Of a stretch of DNA of 64,000 bases, positions 1 through 7,982 are shown in pieces. Within the stretch, counting starts at the first letter, position 1; the number at the start of each line of letters is the position of its first letter. Made by a program: the position numbers and the translations under genes. Below the pieces are notes generated by a model. The model saw only the letters and a list, made by a program, of their open reading frames with translations. It did not search any database and was not told where the DNA came from. This stretch comes from Elusimicrobiota bacterium (GTDB lineage Bacteria > Elusimicrobiota > Elusimicrobia > UBA1565 > UBA9628): contig JAHFCE010000012.1 of assembly GCA_023249675.1 (NCBI GenBank), positions 1 to 64,000 on the forward strand. Reading direction: 5' to 3'.

Positions 1-835
1 CGAGGCGCGAATCGATCTCCACGCCGAGTTGGGAGCGGAATTGCAACCGCTTCTCGGTGATGAGGGAGTCGATGAGGCTCGATAGGAGTTGGGCGGAGCC
101 GGGCTCTGCCGGGGCCTCGTGTTCCACTGACGCCTGGCCGCCTGCGCCCCGCGTCGCCGCCCTGTTCTTTTCGATCAGGTTGTTGGCGATGTCCCGGATG
201 CGCCCGACGGCGCTGCGGACCAAAACCCGTTTCTCTTCCGGGAGTTGCGAGAGGTCCTTCAGAACGGAGTCGAGAGCGGCCAGCGGGGACCGGATATCAT
301 GCGCGACTTGAGCGGCTAGAGAAGCTTGGGAATCTTTGAGCTCATATTTGAGGCGAAGTTCGTATTCGCGCGCGAGCCTCGTATTTTCATGACGGGCCAC
401 GGGGATGGAGATGATGATGAGTACCAGCCAGATCGCTATGGCGGTGGGAGTCGAGGTCCATCTGGAATAGTAGAAAAGAAGCTGCCCCGCCAGACGGGTG
501 GACTGCTCATCGAAATAAATGGGAACGGCGGCCGTGCGATAGAGCAGGATATTCTGTGGTCCAAGGTCGGTCGGCACTGAAAACAGCGTGTTGCCATTCT
601 TGGGAACCCACACTGCTCCTCGGAAATCGCGAGATATCGGCGCGGACATTTGCGTCGAAACTGACCGGATATCGCCGGCGATGAGAGGCTCTCTCAGAGC
701 TTCCGTCAGTTGCCCGGCCAAGCGATTCTTGAAATGGCCCGTGAACGTCACCGTCAGCCCGACGAGGGCAGCGAGGGTGAGCAGCTGAAAGACCAAGAAC
801 TTACGAAGAAGATTGTTGAGTGGCGGAGCTTTCAT
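1..835 (-). CDS. Sensor histidine kinase (N-terminal part, cut by window edge)
   Basis: A membrane-bound sensor kinase of a two-component system. Translating the minus strand from the ATG at 835 gives 278 codons that run off the window start. Residues about 10-33 are a transmembrane helix, 34-128 an extracytoplasmic sensor domain I cannot assign, and 129-148 a second helix. A charged helical linker (150-175) follows, then the HisKA phospho-acceptor box with His179 in the sequence VAHDIRSPLAAL. The ATP-binding domain lies outside the window. The start is 2 bases beyond the YcaO stop codon, so it is the fourth gene of the peptide-SBP-YcaO operon and probably translationally coupled. It is the likely signal-output component. 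No cognate regulator is visible here; it may lie beyond the edge. Confidence 0.9.
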   Translation of the reverse strand, partial: MKAPPLNNLLRKFLVFQLLTLAALVGLTVTFTGHFKNRLAGQLTEALREPLIAGDIRSVSTQMSAPISRDFRGAVWVPKNGNTLFSVPTDLGPQNILLYRTAAVPIYFDEQSTRLAGQLLFYYSRWTSTPTAIAIWLVLIIISIPVARHENTRLAREYELRLKYELKDSQASLAAQVAHDIRSPLAALDSVLKDLSQLPEEKRVLVRSAVGRIRDIANNLIEKNRAATRGAGGQASVEHEAPAEPGSAQLLSSLIDSLITEKRLQFRSQLGVEIDSRL

Positions 836-837
836 GT

Positions 838-1824
838 TCATCCGTAGAAGTGAGGGACCGGCGCAAGAGTCCCGAGAGGTCGTCCATTGAAGCGTTCAAG
901 CCGGCGTAGCGATGGCTGATCCAGGGGAGCCGACCCGAATTGCGGACGTATGAGTTGCTCGGATTGGGCCTGGACTACCACAAGGGGAAGGTCCGGCAGG
1001 ATGGCGTCGAGGCTTTCTATTCTGCGGAACCGCACGTTTGAGATCGAGACATCTTCCGGTTCCCAGGATCCGCTGTTGCCCGTCGGCGGCGCGAAAAGCG
1101 TCTGTTGGACATAGTCCAGGCTCTCGGCGGTCTTGGCCATCCAGAAATGCCAGAGTGGATCGCCTCTCGCCGCGAGCGCCGCCAGGTCTTCTTCCTGATG
1201 GATTCCGTCGGCGAATATGGCCGTGGCCGAACGAAGGCACTCGAGCATCGCGTGTAGCGCGGCTGTTTCCGTCGAAGCGCCGCTTCCGAATCCTGCGACG
1301 AATCCTGGAACGGTGCTATGCGAATCTTCGCTCCAGCAGAAAGCGACGCATGCTCGCGCGTCTCGCGTCGGGCGCATTTCGCGGACATGCAACGATAGGG
1401 CGTGTTTCCTCAGCATCCGGCCCAAAGCGCTCAGGGTGTTTCGCGCAATAATTGATTCCAGGGGAACCGGGCGCAAATAAATCCCGCAAAAGTGATGGCA
1501 AAGCGCGCGGTCAATGCCGAGAAGTTCAAGGTAGGCATGGCGGGATGCCTGATCCATGTCAAGATGCGCGGCGGTCGCCCATGGTTCATCAAGATCCGAT
1601 ACGGCGGCACGTTCCATTGCTTCGGAGACAGCCTTCGTGAATGCGGCGGATTCATCGCGGTCCATACCCTGCCCGACATGTCTTATGCCGCGAAGGGGGA
1701 TGGATACCCGGTAATCGAAGTAGCCTGGAAGCCATTCTTCCGGCCACGTCACGCGGACGACGTCCAGGTTGAGGCGGCTGGCGTTGGCGAGAGCCCAGGC
1801 CGTTAGGGGTGTTCCAGTCGCCAT
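838..1824 (-). CDS. YcaO-domain protein (putative peptide-modifying ATP-dependent cyclodehydratase/thioamidase family)
   Basis: YcaO enzymes use ATP to activate a peptide amide bond and form azolines, thioamides or related backbone changes. This 328-residue protein shows the family layout: a glycine-rich segment with SEAMER at 67-72, and a second conserved helix (GSGASTE then LECLRS, 181-199). Both supply acidic ATP/Mg ligands in characterised members. The C-terminus ends APVPHFYG, a short version of the proline-rich tail needed for catalysis in azoline-forming YcaOs. I chose the ATG at 1824, which overlaps the upstream SBP gene by 22 bases; longer frames upstream only shadow that gene. The neighbours are a Ser/Thr/Cys-rich exported peptide, an oligopeptide-binding protein and a histidine kinase. 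No E1-like or TfuA partner is visible. The family call is fairly sure; the exact chemistry is unknown. Confidence 0.8.
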   Translation of the reverse strand: MATGTPLTAWALANASRLNLDVVRVTWPEEWLPGYFDYRVSIPLRGIRHVGQGMDRDESAAFTKAVSEAMERAAVSDLDEPWATAAHLDMDQASRHAYLELLGIDRALCHHFCGIYLRPVPLESIIARNTLSALGRMLRKHALSLHVREMRPTRDARACVAFCWSEDSHSTVPGFVAGFGSGASTETAALHAMLECLRSATAIFADGIHQEEDLAALAARGDPLWHFWMAKTAESLDYVQQTLFAPPTGNSGSWEPEDVSISNVRFRRIESLDAILPDLPLVVVQAQSEQLIRPQFGSAPLDQPSLRRLERFNGRPLGTLAPVPHFYG

Positions 1825-3368
1825 AGCGTGTCGCCTGCGTGCATTTTCGACAGATGCGGTGCCCAGGGTTTGCGGATGATAGTCGCATAGGGCGAGAAGG
1901 CGATGGGTATCACATAGGCGTCGCGCAGGGTCTGGTAGTGGAGGTTTCGCAGCATCGGGATGCGTTGCGACTTGTCGGGCACTTCCATGTACCGACTCAG
2001 CCATTCCAAGGCTTTTTTGTCTCGCAAGCTGAAGAAGTCCGTGTGGGAGTGGTAGGAAAGAAGCCCGATGTCCTCCAGGAAACTCATGTCGGTTCTCGTG
2101 AGAAAGACATCGGGCTCATCAAGACCTTCTTTCTTGTAATCGACCAGTCCCGGGACCTTTCGAATGTACTGGATATGAGAGTTAGGAAAAGCCTTATGCA
2201 CTTCGAGATCATCACCGTTGAAACTCTTGATGATGTTCCAAATTGAAAGCGGTTCCGTGACGACCTGATCTCCGCGCGAGCCTTCCCATTCTTGCGTCAA
2301 TGTTTTTACCTGCTCGGACGTTAGAGCGCCCTCCCCTGAAAAGGGGAATATCTGGTTCGCGGCTTCGAATCCCTCCCTACCGGCATGTTGCTTTAGAAAT
2401 AGTCTCTTGAGCGTCATCCCGATGGCGATTCGTTGATTGCGATCGAGGCGCTTCATCCCTTTTTGAGTGAAAATCACCCCATAAAAGCAGATCGGTAGGG
2501 TCGTATGCAGGGTTACGTCTGGATGCGCGGCGGCGTATTCAATCTTGTCTTCCTGCGGAGCGGCATCCACCTCGGTCACCACGTCCACGGTCCCCTCCGA
2601 CATTAGCTGTAGCGATGACTTCTTGCTATTGAGGGGGACGGGGCGGAGGATCAGCTTTTGCGGCATCTTAGGCGAATAGTGGAAGTGGTTTGGATTTGCC
2701 GAAAGCTCGATCTCCCCCCGGGAGCTATCTTTTTCCACGTAATAGGGGCCCGAGGTGTTCCGGTAGTCGTTGATGGCGAGTGTCTGGGGGTCAAGCGCGT
2801 TCAGGGGAATGACGGCAAAGTCGATCGATGTGAGCATTGGGAAGAAGAACGGCATCGGCTTCTCAAAAAGGATGGAGAGAACCCGGCCGTTCTCTCGCAC
2901 CTGCATCCCTGGGCATGGGTCAGCCAGCGTCTTGAGCGATTGGCCTGGGCACAGCATCGAAGCTAGGTTCCCGTGAGTGTTCCCGCCGAGGATGAGGGCG
3001 CGCTTGAACATGACTTCCGCGTCATAAGCATCGATGGCGTGGCCATCAATGGTCTTGAGATTCTCGCGGATGGTAAAGCGAGCCTCGTTGCCGGTCCATT
3101 CAAAGCGCTCGGCGATCGCCGAGACCAGATGACCATCAGCGGAATGTTCCATGAGCGGCGAGTAGACGTTGGCCAAGAAGACGTATTCGTGGGCCAGATG
3201 GATCCTCATGGGATCATAGGACGACGCGGAACTGGCATACGGGAATGCGATGGAGAGTTTCGACTTGAGCTGAAGCTGTTTCATTTGTTTTTGGCTGATC
3301 ACGAACCCGGCGATCGCGCCGAGGAGCGCGAGAATAATGGCAATCCCCCGACTCGTGGCGGTCGTCAT
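1803..3368 (-). CDS. Membrane-anchored oligopeptide-binding protein (SBP_bac_5 family)
   Basis: This 521-residue protein has the fold of the OppA/DppA extracytoplasmic solute-binding proteins. The recognisable N-terminal block is IHLAHEYVFLANVYSPLMEH, followed by the typical region about a developing lobe and inserted helices. An N-terminal hydrophobic helix (about residues 5-24) has no lipobox cysteine, so it looks like an uncleaved membrane anchor or a Sec signal. No ABC permease or ATPase gene is present, so a sensing or chaperoning role for the peptide encoded upstream is as plausible as uptake. The ATG at 3368 was preferred over an in-frame TTG at 3389. The only G-rich Shine-Dalgarno-like stretch (3382-3387) is buried in the stem of the hairpin at 3379-3414. 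It overlaps the start of the YcaO gene. Confidence 0.85.
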   Translation of the reverse strand: MTTATSRGIAIILALLGAIAGFVISQKQMKQLQLKSKLSIAFPYASSASSYDPMRIHLAHEYVFLANVYSPLMEHSADGHLVSAIAERFEWTGNEARFTIRENLKTIDGHAIDAYDAEVMFKRALILGGNTHGNLASMLCPGQSLKTLADPCPGMQVRENGRVLSILFEKPMPFFFPMLTSIDFAVIPLNALDPQTLAINDYRNTSGPYYVEKDSSRGEIELSANPNHFHYSPKMPQKLILRPVPLNSKKSSLQLMSEGTVDVVTEVDAAPQEDKIEYAAAHPDVTLHTTLPICFYGVIFTQKGMKRLDRNQRIAIGMTLKRLFLKQHAGREGFEAANQIFPFSGEGALTSEQVKTLTQEWEGSRGDQVVTEPLSIWNIIKSFNGDDLEVHKAFPNSHIQYIRKVPGLVDYKKEGLDEPDVFLTRTDMSFLEDIGLLSYHSHTDFFSLRDKKALEWLSRYMEVPDKSQRIPMLRNLHYQTLRDAYVIPIAFSPYATIIRKPWAPHLSKMHAGDTLWRLEHP

Positions 3369-3378
3369 ATTTTGCGTA

Positions 3379-3414
3379 ACGCCCCCCAAGCCCGCTGCCG
3401 GGCTTGGGGGGCGT
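3379..3414 (-). terminator. Perfect 16-bp stem-loop between peptide gene and SBP gene
   Basis: Bases 3379-3394 are exactly complementary to 3399-3414 with a 4-base loop, giving a very GC-rich hairpin. No T-run follows on the minus strand, so it is not a classical full terminator. Its 3' arm contains the G-run that could serve as the ribosome site of the SBP gene. A leaky terminator, an mRNA-stabilising end for the peptide transcript, or translational control of the downstream genes are all possible. A REP-like palindrome is the alternative. Confidence 0.6.
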
Positions 3415-3420
3415 GAGCAA

Positions 3421-3940
3421 GTCCCCTGTTCAGCGTAAGACCATGCGGTTCAGTCTACCGCCAAGAAAGTTAGGAATTAAGCAACAGACGAGTTCGGGGT
3501 CGTCCTCCCCGTGCAGATCGAGCCAATGAGTACCGGGGTCGTCTGAACCTTGACGACTTTGTTAAGGTTGGCGCGGAATGTCGTCCCGCCCTTCAGGTGC
3601 GCCCAGGCGCTGGCGGCAAGAATCAAGGTCCCGGCCAGCAGGACGGCAATCTTATTCTTCTTCATTTCGCATTTCTCCCCGAATCCTCGCGTCATTGTAC
3701 CAAACGAAAAAGCAGAGACTACGGCGCATTTATTGTAGTCCACATACAACTTCTACGTCAGGGTCCTTAGCCCTGCCGGTATCCGGGCCCCGAGACCTAT
3801 GTCCCCAAGGCCCCGACTCAACAAACGATAGTGCCGTTGTTTTGGATTGCACCGACACCCACTTCGGAGCAATTTTCATGCTGAAGGGTGCAATGCATCC
3901 CGCATGGCGGCCGCAAATATAGAAAACCTGTCCCCTGTTC
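3421..3940. repeat. Direct repeat of 11 bp flanking the peptide gene
   Basis: The sequence gtcccctgttc occurs at 3421-3431 and again at 3930-3940 in the same orientation. The copies bracket the small peptide gene and its promoter, about 500 bases apart. They could be remnants of a mobile or REP-like element or simple coincidence. Confidence 0.4.
3477..3665 (-). CDS. Small exported Ser/Thr/Cys-rich peptide (putative YcaO substrate or signalling peptide)
   Basis: A 62-residue peptide that starts at the ATG at 3665. It is preceded by GGGGAG 9 bases upstream and a TACAAT -10 box at 3694-3699. Residues 1-22 form a textbook Sec signal: KKNK, then a hydrophobic run, with a cleavage motif AWA before His23. 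The predicted mature 40-mer is basic in its first half. Its last 21 residues hold five Thr, three Ser and the only Cys (TTPVLIGSICTGRTTPNSS). Thr, Ser and Cys are the residues YcaO enzymes cyclise. The gene is first in the operon and is followed by a strong hairpin, as in many peptide-precursor genes. I recognise no family. A simple secreted protein unrelated to YcaO remains possible. Confidence 0.7.
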   Translation of the reverse strand: MKKNKIAVLLAGTLILAASAWAHLKGGTTFRANLNKVVKVQTTPVLIGSICTGRTTPNSSVA

Positions 3941-4052
3941 GGGCAGGACATCTCAAGGACAGCGGGGTTGAAGATGGGATACTGGTAGGCGAGGCCGTTC
4001 TTCTGGGCACGGCCGATGGCCAGGTCTCAGTCTGAGGAATGACCGGATAAAA
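3666..4052. promoter_or_regulatory. Intergenic region upstream of the peptide operon
   Basis: This 387-base stretch holds the candidate peptide promoter: TACAAT on the minus strand at 3694-3699, and a second TACAAT further up with a CTGACG-like -35 at 18 bp. It also has an 8-bp inverted repeat at 3846-3853 / 3887-3894 and one copy of an 11-bp direct repeat (3930-3940). A minus-strand frame around 3950-4035 reads GLAYQYPIFNPAVLEMSCP, which looks protein-like and may be a gene remnant. I see no convincing intact gene. Confidence 0.5.
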
Positions 4053-4718
4053 CTAGCTGTTGCCGGTGGCGGCGTTCCCGGTCGGGGGGAGGGTGGCGGC
4101 TTCGCCCGCGAACAGGGACAACTCAGCTTTGAACTTCTCGGCGGCTCTCTCGTTGGTGATGAGATGGGCGGTCCCGTTTTCGAGAACGGCCGCGGCGCGA
4201 AGCGTGGCGGTCTTGTCGGTGAGATAGGCCTCGACCACTGTATTGTGCTTTACCATGATGAGAATATCTCTAGAATCCACGTCGAGAGGAAGCCCGAAGT
4301 AATGAATTCCATCGGTCGAATCGCTTTTTGCGAGCTTCAAGGGCATGTCCTTGGTTCCGTCGCAGAGATCCAAAACCTTGCAAATTCGAGCGGTGACCGT
4401 TCCCGTACCTTGGATACTGCGGGTGTATTTGATCAGGCGCGCCATGAGTTCCTCGGTCATCACCGGGTCGGGTTTAGGCGGCGGGTTGTCGGAAGAGGCG
4501 ATCACGACAGGAGGAACGGCGACGGGTGTCGATGCCGAGGCGGGCGCCCAGCCGGCGGCGTTGAGGCCGTTCATGGCATTCTGCAGGGCTTTTTGGGCGG
4601 CCAGCGGATCGACGGCGGCCGCGAAAGTGGCGCTGCTGCGAATGGGGGCCACGCTCGAGGCGAGCATGGCCGAGAGGTAGGCTGAGGTTAGGATCGTAGC
4701 GAGACGTCGGGACTTCAT
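4053..4718 (-). CDS. Secreted hypothetical protein
   Basis: A 221-residue protein of unknown function. Residues 1 to about 35 resemble a signal peptide, followed by an Ala/Pro-rich linker (to about 85) and a compact domain of about 130 residues with two cysteines (ARICKVLDLCDG) that could form a disulphide outside the cytoplasm. It ends in an Ala/Thr/Gly-rich tail. The start is supported by AAGGAG at 4728-4733, 9 bases before the ATG, and a TAGAAT -10 box at 4758-4763, so this gene has a leader, unlike many in the window. It stands alone between the peptide operon and a divergent kinase gene. I recognise no family. Confidence 0.8.
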   Translation of the reverse strand: MKSRRLATILTSAYLSAMLASSVAPIRSSATFAAAVDPLAAQKALQNAMNGLNAAGWAPASASTPVAVPPVVIASSDNPPPKPDPVMTEELMARLIKYTRSIQGTGTVTARICKVLDLCDGTKDMPLKLAKSDSTDGIHYFGLPLDVDSRDILIMVKHNTVVEAYLTDKTATLRAAAVLENGTAHLITNERAAEKFKAELSLFAGEAATLPPTGNAATGNS

Positions 4719-4874
4719 GTCTTCAATCTCCTTACCAGTCGGTGTCCGAATGTCAGAATTCTAGCATGTGGTTGCTGGGATGGTTTTCTGTCGGGGCCCG
4801 GTTGGGAGCCCGGCTTTCGGCCTATATCCATTTGCTCCATCAGGCCTAGATATTAAAAGGTGGTTAAGCGCGCC

Positions 4875-4903
4875 TTGACAGCTTCGGGAGCCAGGGCTAC
4901 ACT
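4875..4903 (+). promoter_or_regulatory. Sigma-70-type promoter for the TPR/kinase gene
   Basis: A consensus TTGACA (4875-4880) is followed after exactly 17 bases by TACACT (4898-4903). The predicted transcription start is near 4910. An ATG at 4907 would therefore not be transcribed, which favours the ATG at 4919. Confidence 0.75.
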
Positions 4904-4918
4904 TCGATGCCCTTCAAT

Positions 4919-6994
4919 ATGCGCCACCTCTCCGTTCTCTTTTTCCTGTCGGTCATCTTTTTCGCGAGACCGCTTCATGCATTCCAGCCAGCCAGTAATG
5001 AGGCGGTGGGGGATATTCCGACCGAGGCGCCTGCCGACCAGCCTGTGCCGCCGGTCAGAGAAGACCAGGCGGGGGCGGATAGGCGGGCCGGGAGGGGACG
5101 TACCGTTCCCGACGTGGGGAGAAGGGCTGTGAAGCCTCGTCCTGTTGTCCCGCCGGCCGAAGAGACGGAGAGCGGCGACACGGCCGACATCGATCCCAAG
5201 GATGAAGCGAAGCCGGTCGCGCGGACGCCGGGCCGGACGGAGCCGGTGTCGCGGGCTCCGGCGTCGGTTGAGGAGAAGCGCGAGATTGATCGGCTCGAAC
5301 AGTCCGGCGATCTCGCCGCCGCGCGCAAGATGGCGGTGGAGACGCTCGAGCGGCATCCCGAAGATAAGGACCTGCTCGCGTTCGTGAAGATGACCGCACC
5401 CGTGAAGGCCGCGGTGGACGCAAAGACGGTGAAGGCCCGCGCGGCGGAGCTCGCGGCGGGCATGCGCCAGGATGAGGGCTCGGGCGGGGCGATACTCGCG
5501 TCTCCCATTTCCTTCGGCGCTTTGGCGGGAGCGCGCGGTTCGGCGGCGCCGCCCGCCGGGCTCGGGGGCGCGGTTCCCGATATGCGCGGCGCGGCGGTTC
5601 TGCGCGACGCGTCGGGCAAGATCGCGATCAAGGACTATGCCGGGGCCGAGTGGGCTTTGATGCGGCGCATCGAGGAGGCGCCGAATGACGGCGCGGCCCT
5701 CCGCCTGCGCGCGCTGGCGCGGCGCTTTCTCAACCACTACGCCGACTCGGCCGATGACGCCAAGCGCGCTCTCGCGCTCGATGGGCGCGATGCGCGCTCG
5801 CTGCATCTGCTCTCCCGCGATTTGACCGACCTCGGCCGGCCGAGGGAGGCCCTCGCGGAGGCCGACCGGGCGCTGGCCCTCGACAACAAGGACGCGCAGG
5901 CCTATGTCGCGCGCGCCGCCGCGTTCGGCGCGCTGGGGCGGGGCGAGGAGGAGCTGGCCGATCTCGCGCGCGCCGCTTCGCTTGACTCGCAGTTCGACTC
6001 CCTCTATCACGACACGCTCGCCGTCCGCGGAGGGGGCGCTGTCGCCGCGAAGAGCGCGCGCTCGTGGCCCGTGTGGCTGGGCGCCATCGGCACGGCGTTG
6101 TTGTTCTTCTCGTTCGCGCTGTTCCGCAAGCGCGGCGACTCGTCGGTGCGCATGGCCCTGCGGCAGGAGGATCACGACGAGTTGGTGTCCGCGGCGCCCC
6201 GCGTGGGCGCGGTGCCGAAGGGCTTTCGCGTCGTGAAGATCCTGGGCCAGGGCGGGATGGGCGTTGTCTATGAGGCCGTGGACTTGGCCCTGCAGAGGAC
6301 CGTGGCGCTCAAGAAGCTGCGGCCGGAAGTCGCCGACAATCTGCGCGAGAGGACCCGCTTCTTAAAGGAGGCCCGCACCGTCGCCGGGCTCAAGCATCCC
6401 AACATCGTGGAAATCCATGCGATCCACGAGGACGCGGAGGGGCTCTTTCTTGTGTTTGAGCGCGTGCCCGGAGAAAGCCTGCATGAGCGCCTGGGGCGCG
6501 GGCCCGTGGCCCCCGCCGAGGCCGCCGCGTTCTTGAAGCAGATCGCGGCCGCGCTCGACTACGCGCACGCCCAGGGCGTCGTGCACCAGGACCTCAAGCC
6601 CGGCAACGTGATGATCCACGCGGGCCTGGCCAAGGTCATGGACTTCGGCATCGCGCGGCGCGTGCTGGAAACGCTGTCGACGATGTCGAAGGTCGAGGTC
6701 TCCGGAACCCCGGCGTACATGTCGCCCGAGCAGGAGCAGTGCATCGTGACGCCATCGGCGGATATTTACGCGCTCGGCGTGTGCGCCTACGAGAGCCTGA
6801 CCGGGGTCCTGCCCTTTCCGACGGGGGGCCTGATGCTCAAGGCGCAGAAGATGTACCGCAGGCCCTCCGAAGCGATGCCGGCCCTGAAGTCCGGCGTGGA
6901 TGCGGCCATCGGCCGCGCGCTCGAGCCGCGGCCTGAGGACCGCTGGCCCTCGGCGTCGTCCTTCGTGGACGCCCTCGCCCGAGCCCTGTCGTAG
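4919..6994 (+). CDS. Transmembrane Ser/Thr protein kinase with extracytoplasmic TPR region
   Basis: A 691-residue Hanks-type kinase in an inverted order. It has a signal peptide (1-21), a disordered Pro/Glu-rich stretch (to about 115), TPR-like helical repeats (about 115-160 and 235-365), one transmembrane helix (383-402), then the kinase domain (436-690) at the C-terminus. Visible motifs are the glycine loop GQGGMGVV (443-450), VALKK with Lys465, the catalytic loop HQDLKPGN (Asp558) and DFG (575-577). HQD replaces the usual HRD, so the activation-loop arginine is lost while the catalytic Asp remains. The topology suggests that TPRs outside the membrane sense a partner and the kinase signals inside. 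The start at 4919 was chosen from the promoter position and the signal peptide. Confidence 0.9.
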   Translation: MRHLSVLFFLSVIFFARPLHAFQPASNEAVGDIPTEAPADQPVPPVREDQAGADRRAGRGRTVPDVGRRAVKPRPVVPPAEETESGDTADIDPKDEAKPVARTPGRTEPVSRAPASVEEKREIDRLEQSGDLAAARKMAVETLERHPEDKDLLAFVKMTAPVKAAVDAKTVKARAAELAAGMRQDEGSGGAILASPISFGALAGARGSAAPPAGLGGAVPDMRGAAVLRDASGKIAIKDYAGAEWALMRRIEEAPNDGAALRLRALARRFLNHYADSADDAKRALALDGRDARSLHLLSRDLTDLGRPREALAEADRALALDNKDAQAYVARAAAFGALGRGEEELADLARAASLDSQFDSLYHDTLAVRGGGAVAAKSARSWPVWLGAIGTALLFFSFALFRKRGDSSVRMALRQEDHDELVSAAPRVGAVPKGFRVVKILGQGGMGVVYEAVDLALQRTVALKKLRPEVADNLRERTRFLKEARTVAGLKHPNIVEIHAIHEDAEGLFLVFERVPGESLHERLGRGPVAPAEAAAFLKQIAAALDYAHAQGVVHQDLKPGNVMIHAGLAKVMDFGIARRVLETLSTMSKVEVSGTPAYMSPEQEQCIVTPSADIYALGVCAYESLTGVLPFPTGGLMLKAQKMYRRPSEAMPALKSGVDAAIGRALEPRPEDRWPSASSFVDALARALS

Positions 6995-6998
6995 GTAG

Positions 6999-7004
6999 TA
7001 CAAT
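6999..7004 (+). promoter_or_regulatory. -10 box (TACAAT) 6 bases before hemB start
   Basis: TACAAT ends 6 bases upstream of the hemB ATG at 7011, so the transcript would start at or near the start codon. No convincing -35 hexamer is seen. Confidence 0.5.
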
Positions 7005-7010
7005 TCCGCT

Positions 7011-7982
7011 ATGGCCTTCCCAACGACGCGCCTGCGCCGCCTGCGCTCCAGTCCCGCGCTCCGCGCTTTGATCCGCGAGACGGAGCTGTCCGCCAAGGAC
7101 TTCATCCTTCCTTTGTTCGTCCGCCCCGGCAAGGCAGAGAAGCGGCCGATCTCGTCGATGCCCGGGCATTTTCAGTATTCCGTCGAGACCGCGGTTGCGG
7201 CCGCGGGTGCTGCGGTTCATGCGGGCATTCCCGGCCTCATCCTGTTCGGCATTCCCGACAAGAAGGACGCGAAGGCCTCCGGCGCCTACGCGGACAACGG
7301 CATCGTGCAGAAGGCCGCGAGGGCGATTAAGGACAAATACCCCAATCTGCTGCTGATCGCGGACCTGTGCTTCTGCGAGTACACCGATCACGGCCACTGC
7401 GGCATCGTCAAGGACGGCAAGGTGCTCAACGATCCGACCTTGGCGCTCGCGGCCAAGACCGCCGTCTCGCAGGCGAAGGCGGGCTTCGACGTCATCGCCC
7501 CCTCGGGCATGATGGACGGCCAGGTCGCCGCGATCCGCCAGGCGCTCGACGCCGCGGACCGCCACGACACGCCGATTCTCGCCTACGCCGCCAAATACGC
7601 GAGCGCCTATTACGGTCCTTTCCGCGAGGCGGCGGAGAGCCCGCCCAGCTTCGGCGACCGCTCGACCTACCAGATGGATCCGGCCAATTTCAACGAGGCG
7701 CTGCGCGAGGTGGCCCTTGACGTCGAGGAGGGGGCGGACATGGTGATGGTCAAGCCCGCCCTGCCCTATCTTGACGTGCTGAAGGCCGTCAAGGCGCGCT
7801 TCGGCCTGCCGACGGCCGCCTACCAGGTGTCGGGCGAGTTCGCGATGATCAAGGCGGCGGCCGCCAACGGGTGGGTCGACGAGAAGAAGATCGCGCTCGA
7901 GTCACTCCTGTCCATCAAGCGCGCCGGCGCCGATTTTATCCTGACCTACTACGCCCTGGAGGCCGCCGGATGGCTCGCTTAG
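7011..7982 (+). CDS. hemB: Porphobilinogen synthase (delta-aminolevulinic acid dehydratase)
   Basis: Condenses two 5-aminolevulinate molecules to porphobilinogen in cytoplasmic haem/tetrapyrrole synthesis. The 323-residue length is normal. Both Schiff-base lysines are present, Lys195 in [11 protein letters not shown] and Lys248 in [10 protein letters not shown]. The zinc-type cysteine cluster is seen at Cys120, Cys122 and Cys130 in [15 protein letters not shown]. The gene overlaps hemL by 13 bases, so the two are co-translated, and together they make the C5 pathway from glutamate-semialdehyde to porphobilinogen. The transcript looks leaderless. Confidence 0.97.
   Translation: MAFPTTRLRRLRSSPALRALIRETELSAKDFILPLFVRPGKAEKRPISSMPGHFQYSVETAVAAAGAAVHAGIPGLILFGIPDKKDAKASGAYADNGIVQKAARAIKDKYPNLLLIADLCFCEYTDHGHCGIVKDGKVLNDPTLALAAKTAVSQAKAGFDVIAPSGMMDGQVAAIRQALDAADRHDTPILAYAAKYASAYYGPFREAAESPPSFGDRSTYQMDPANFNEALREVALDVEEGADMVMVKPALPYLDVLKAVKARFGLPTAAYQVSGEFAMIKAAAANGWVDEKKIALESLLSIKRAGADFILTYYALEAAGWLA

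Noticed and set aside
3730-3951. A 73-codon minus-strand frame upstream of the peptide gene as a second peptide
   Set aside because: It has no signal peptide, no good ribosome site and no resemblance to the first peptide. At most it includes a gene remnant.
4907-4918. ATG at 4907 as the kinase start
   Set aside because: The promoter at 4875-4903 predicts transcription from about 4910, downstream of this codon, and the signal peptide begins at 4919.
4853-6175. A 440-codon open frame on the minus strand opposite the TPR/kinase gene
   Set aside because: It is Arg-rich shadow sequence caused by high GC. The plus strand encodes clear TPR repeats and a transmembrane helix there.
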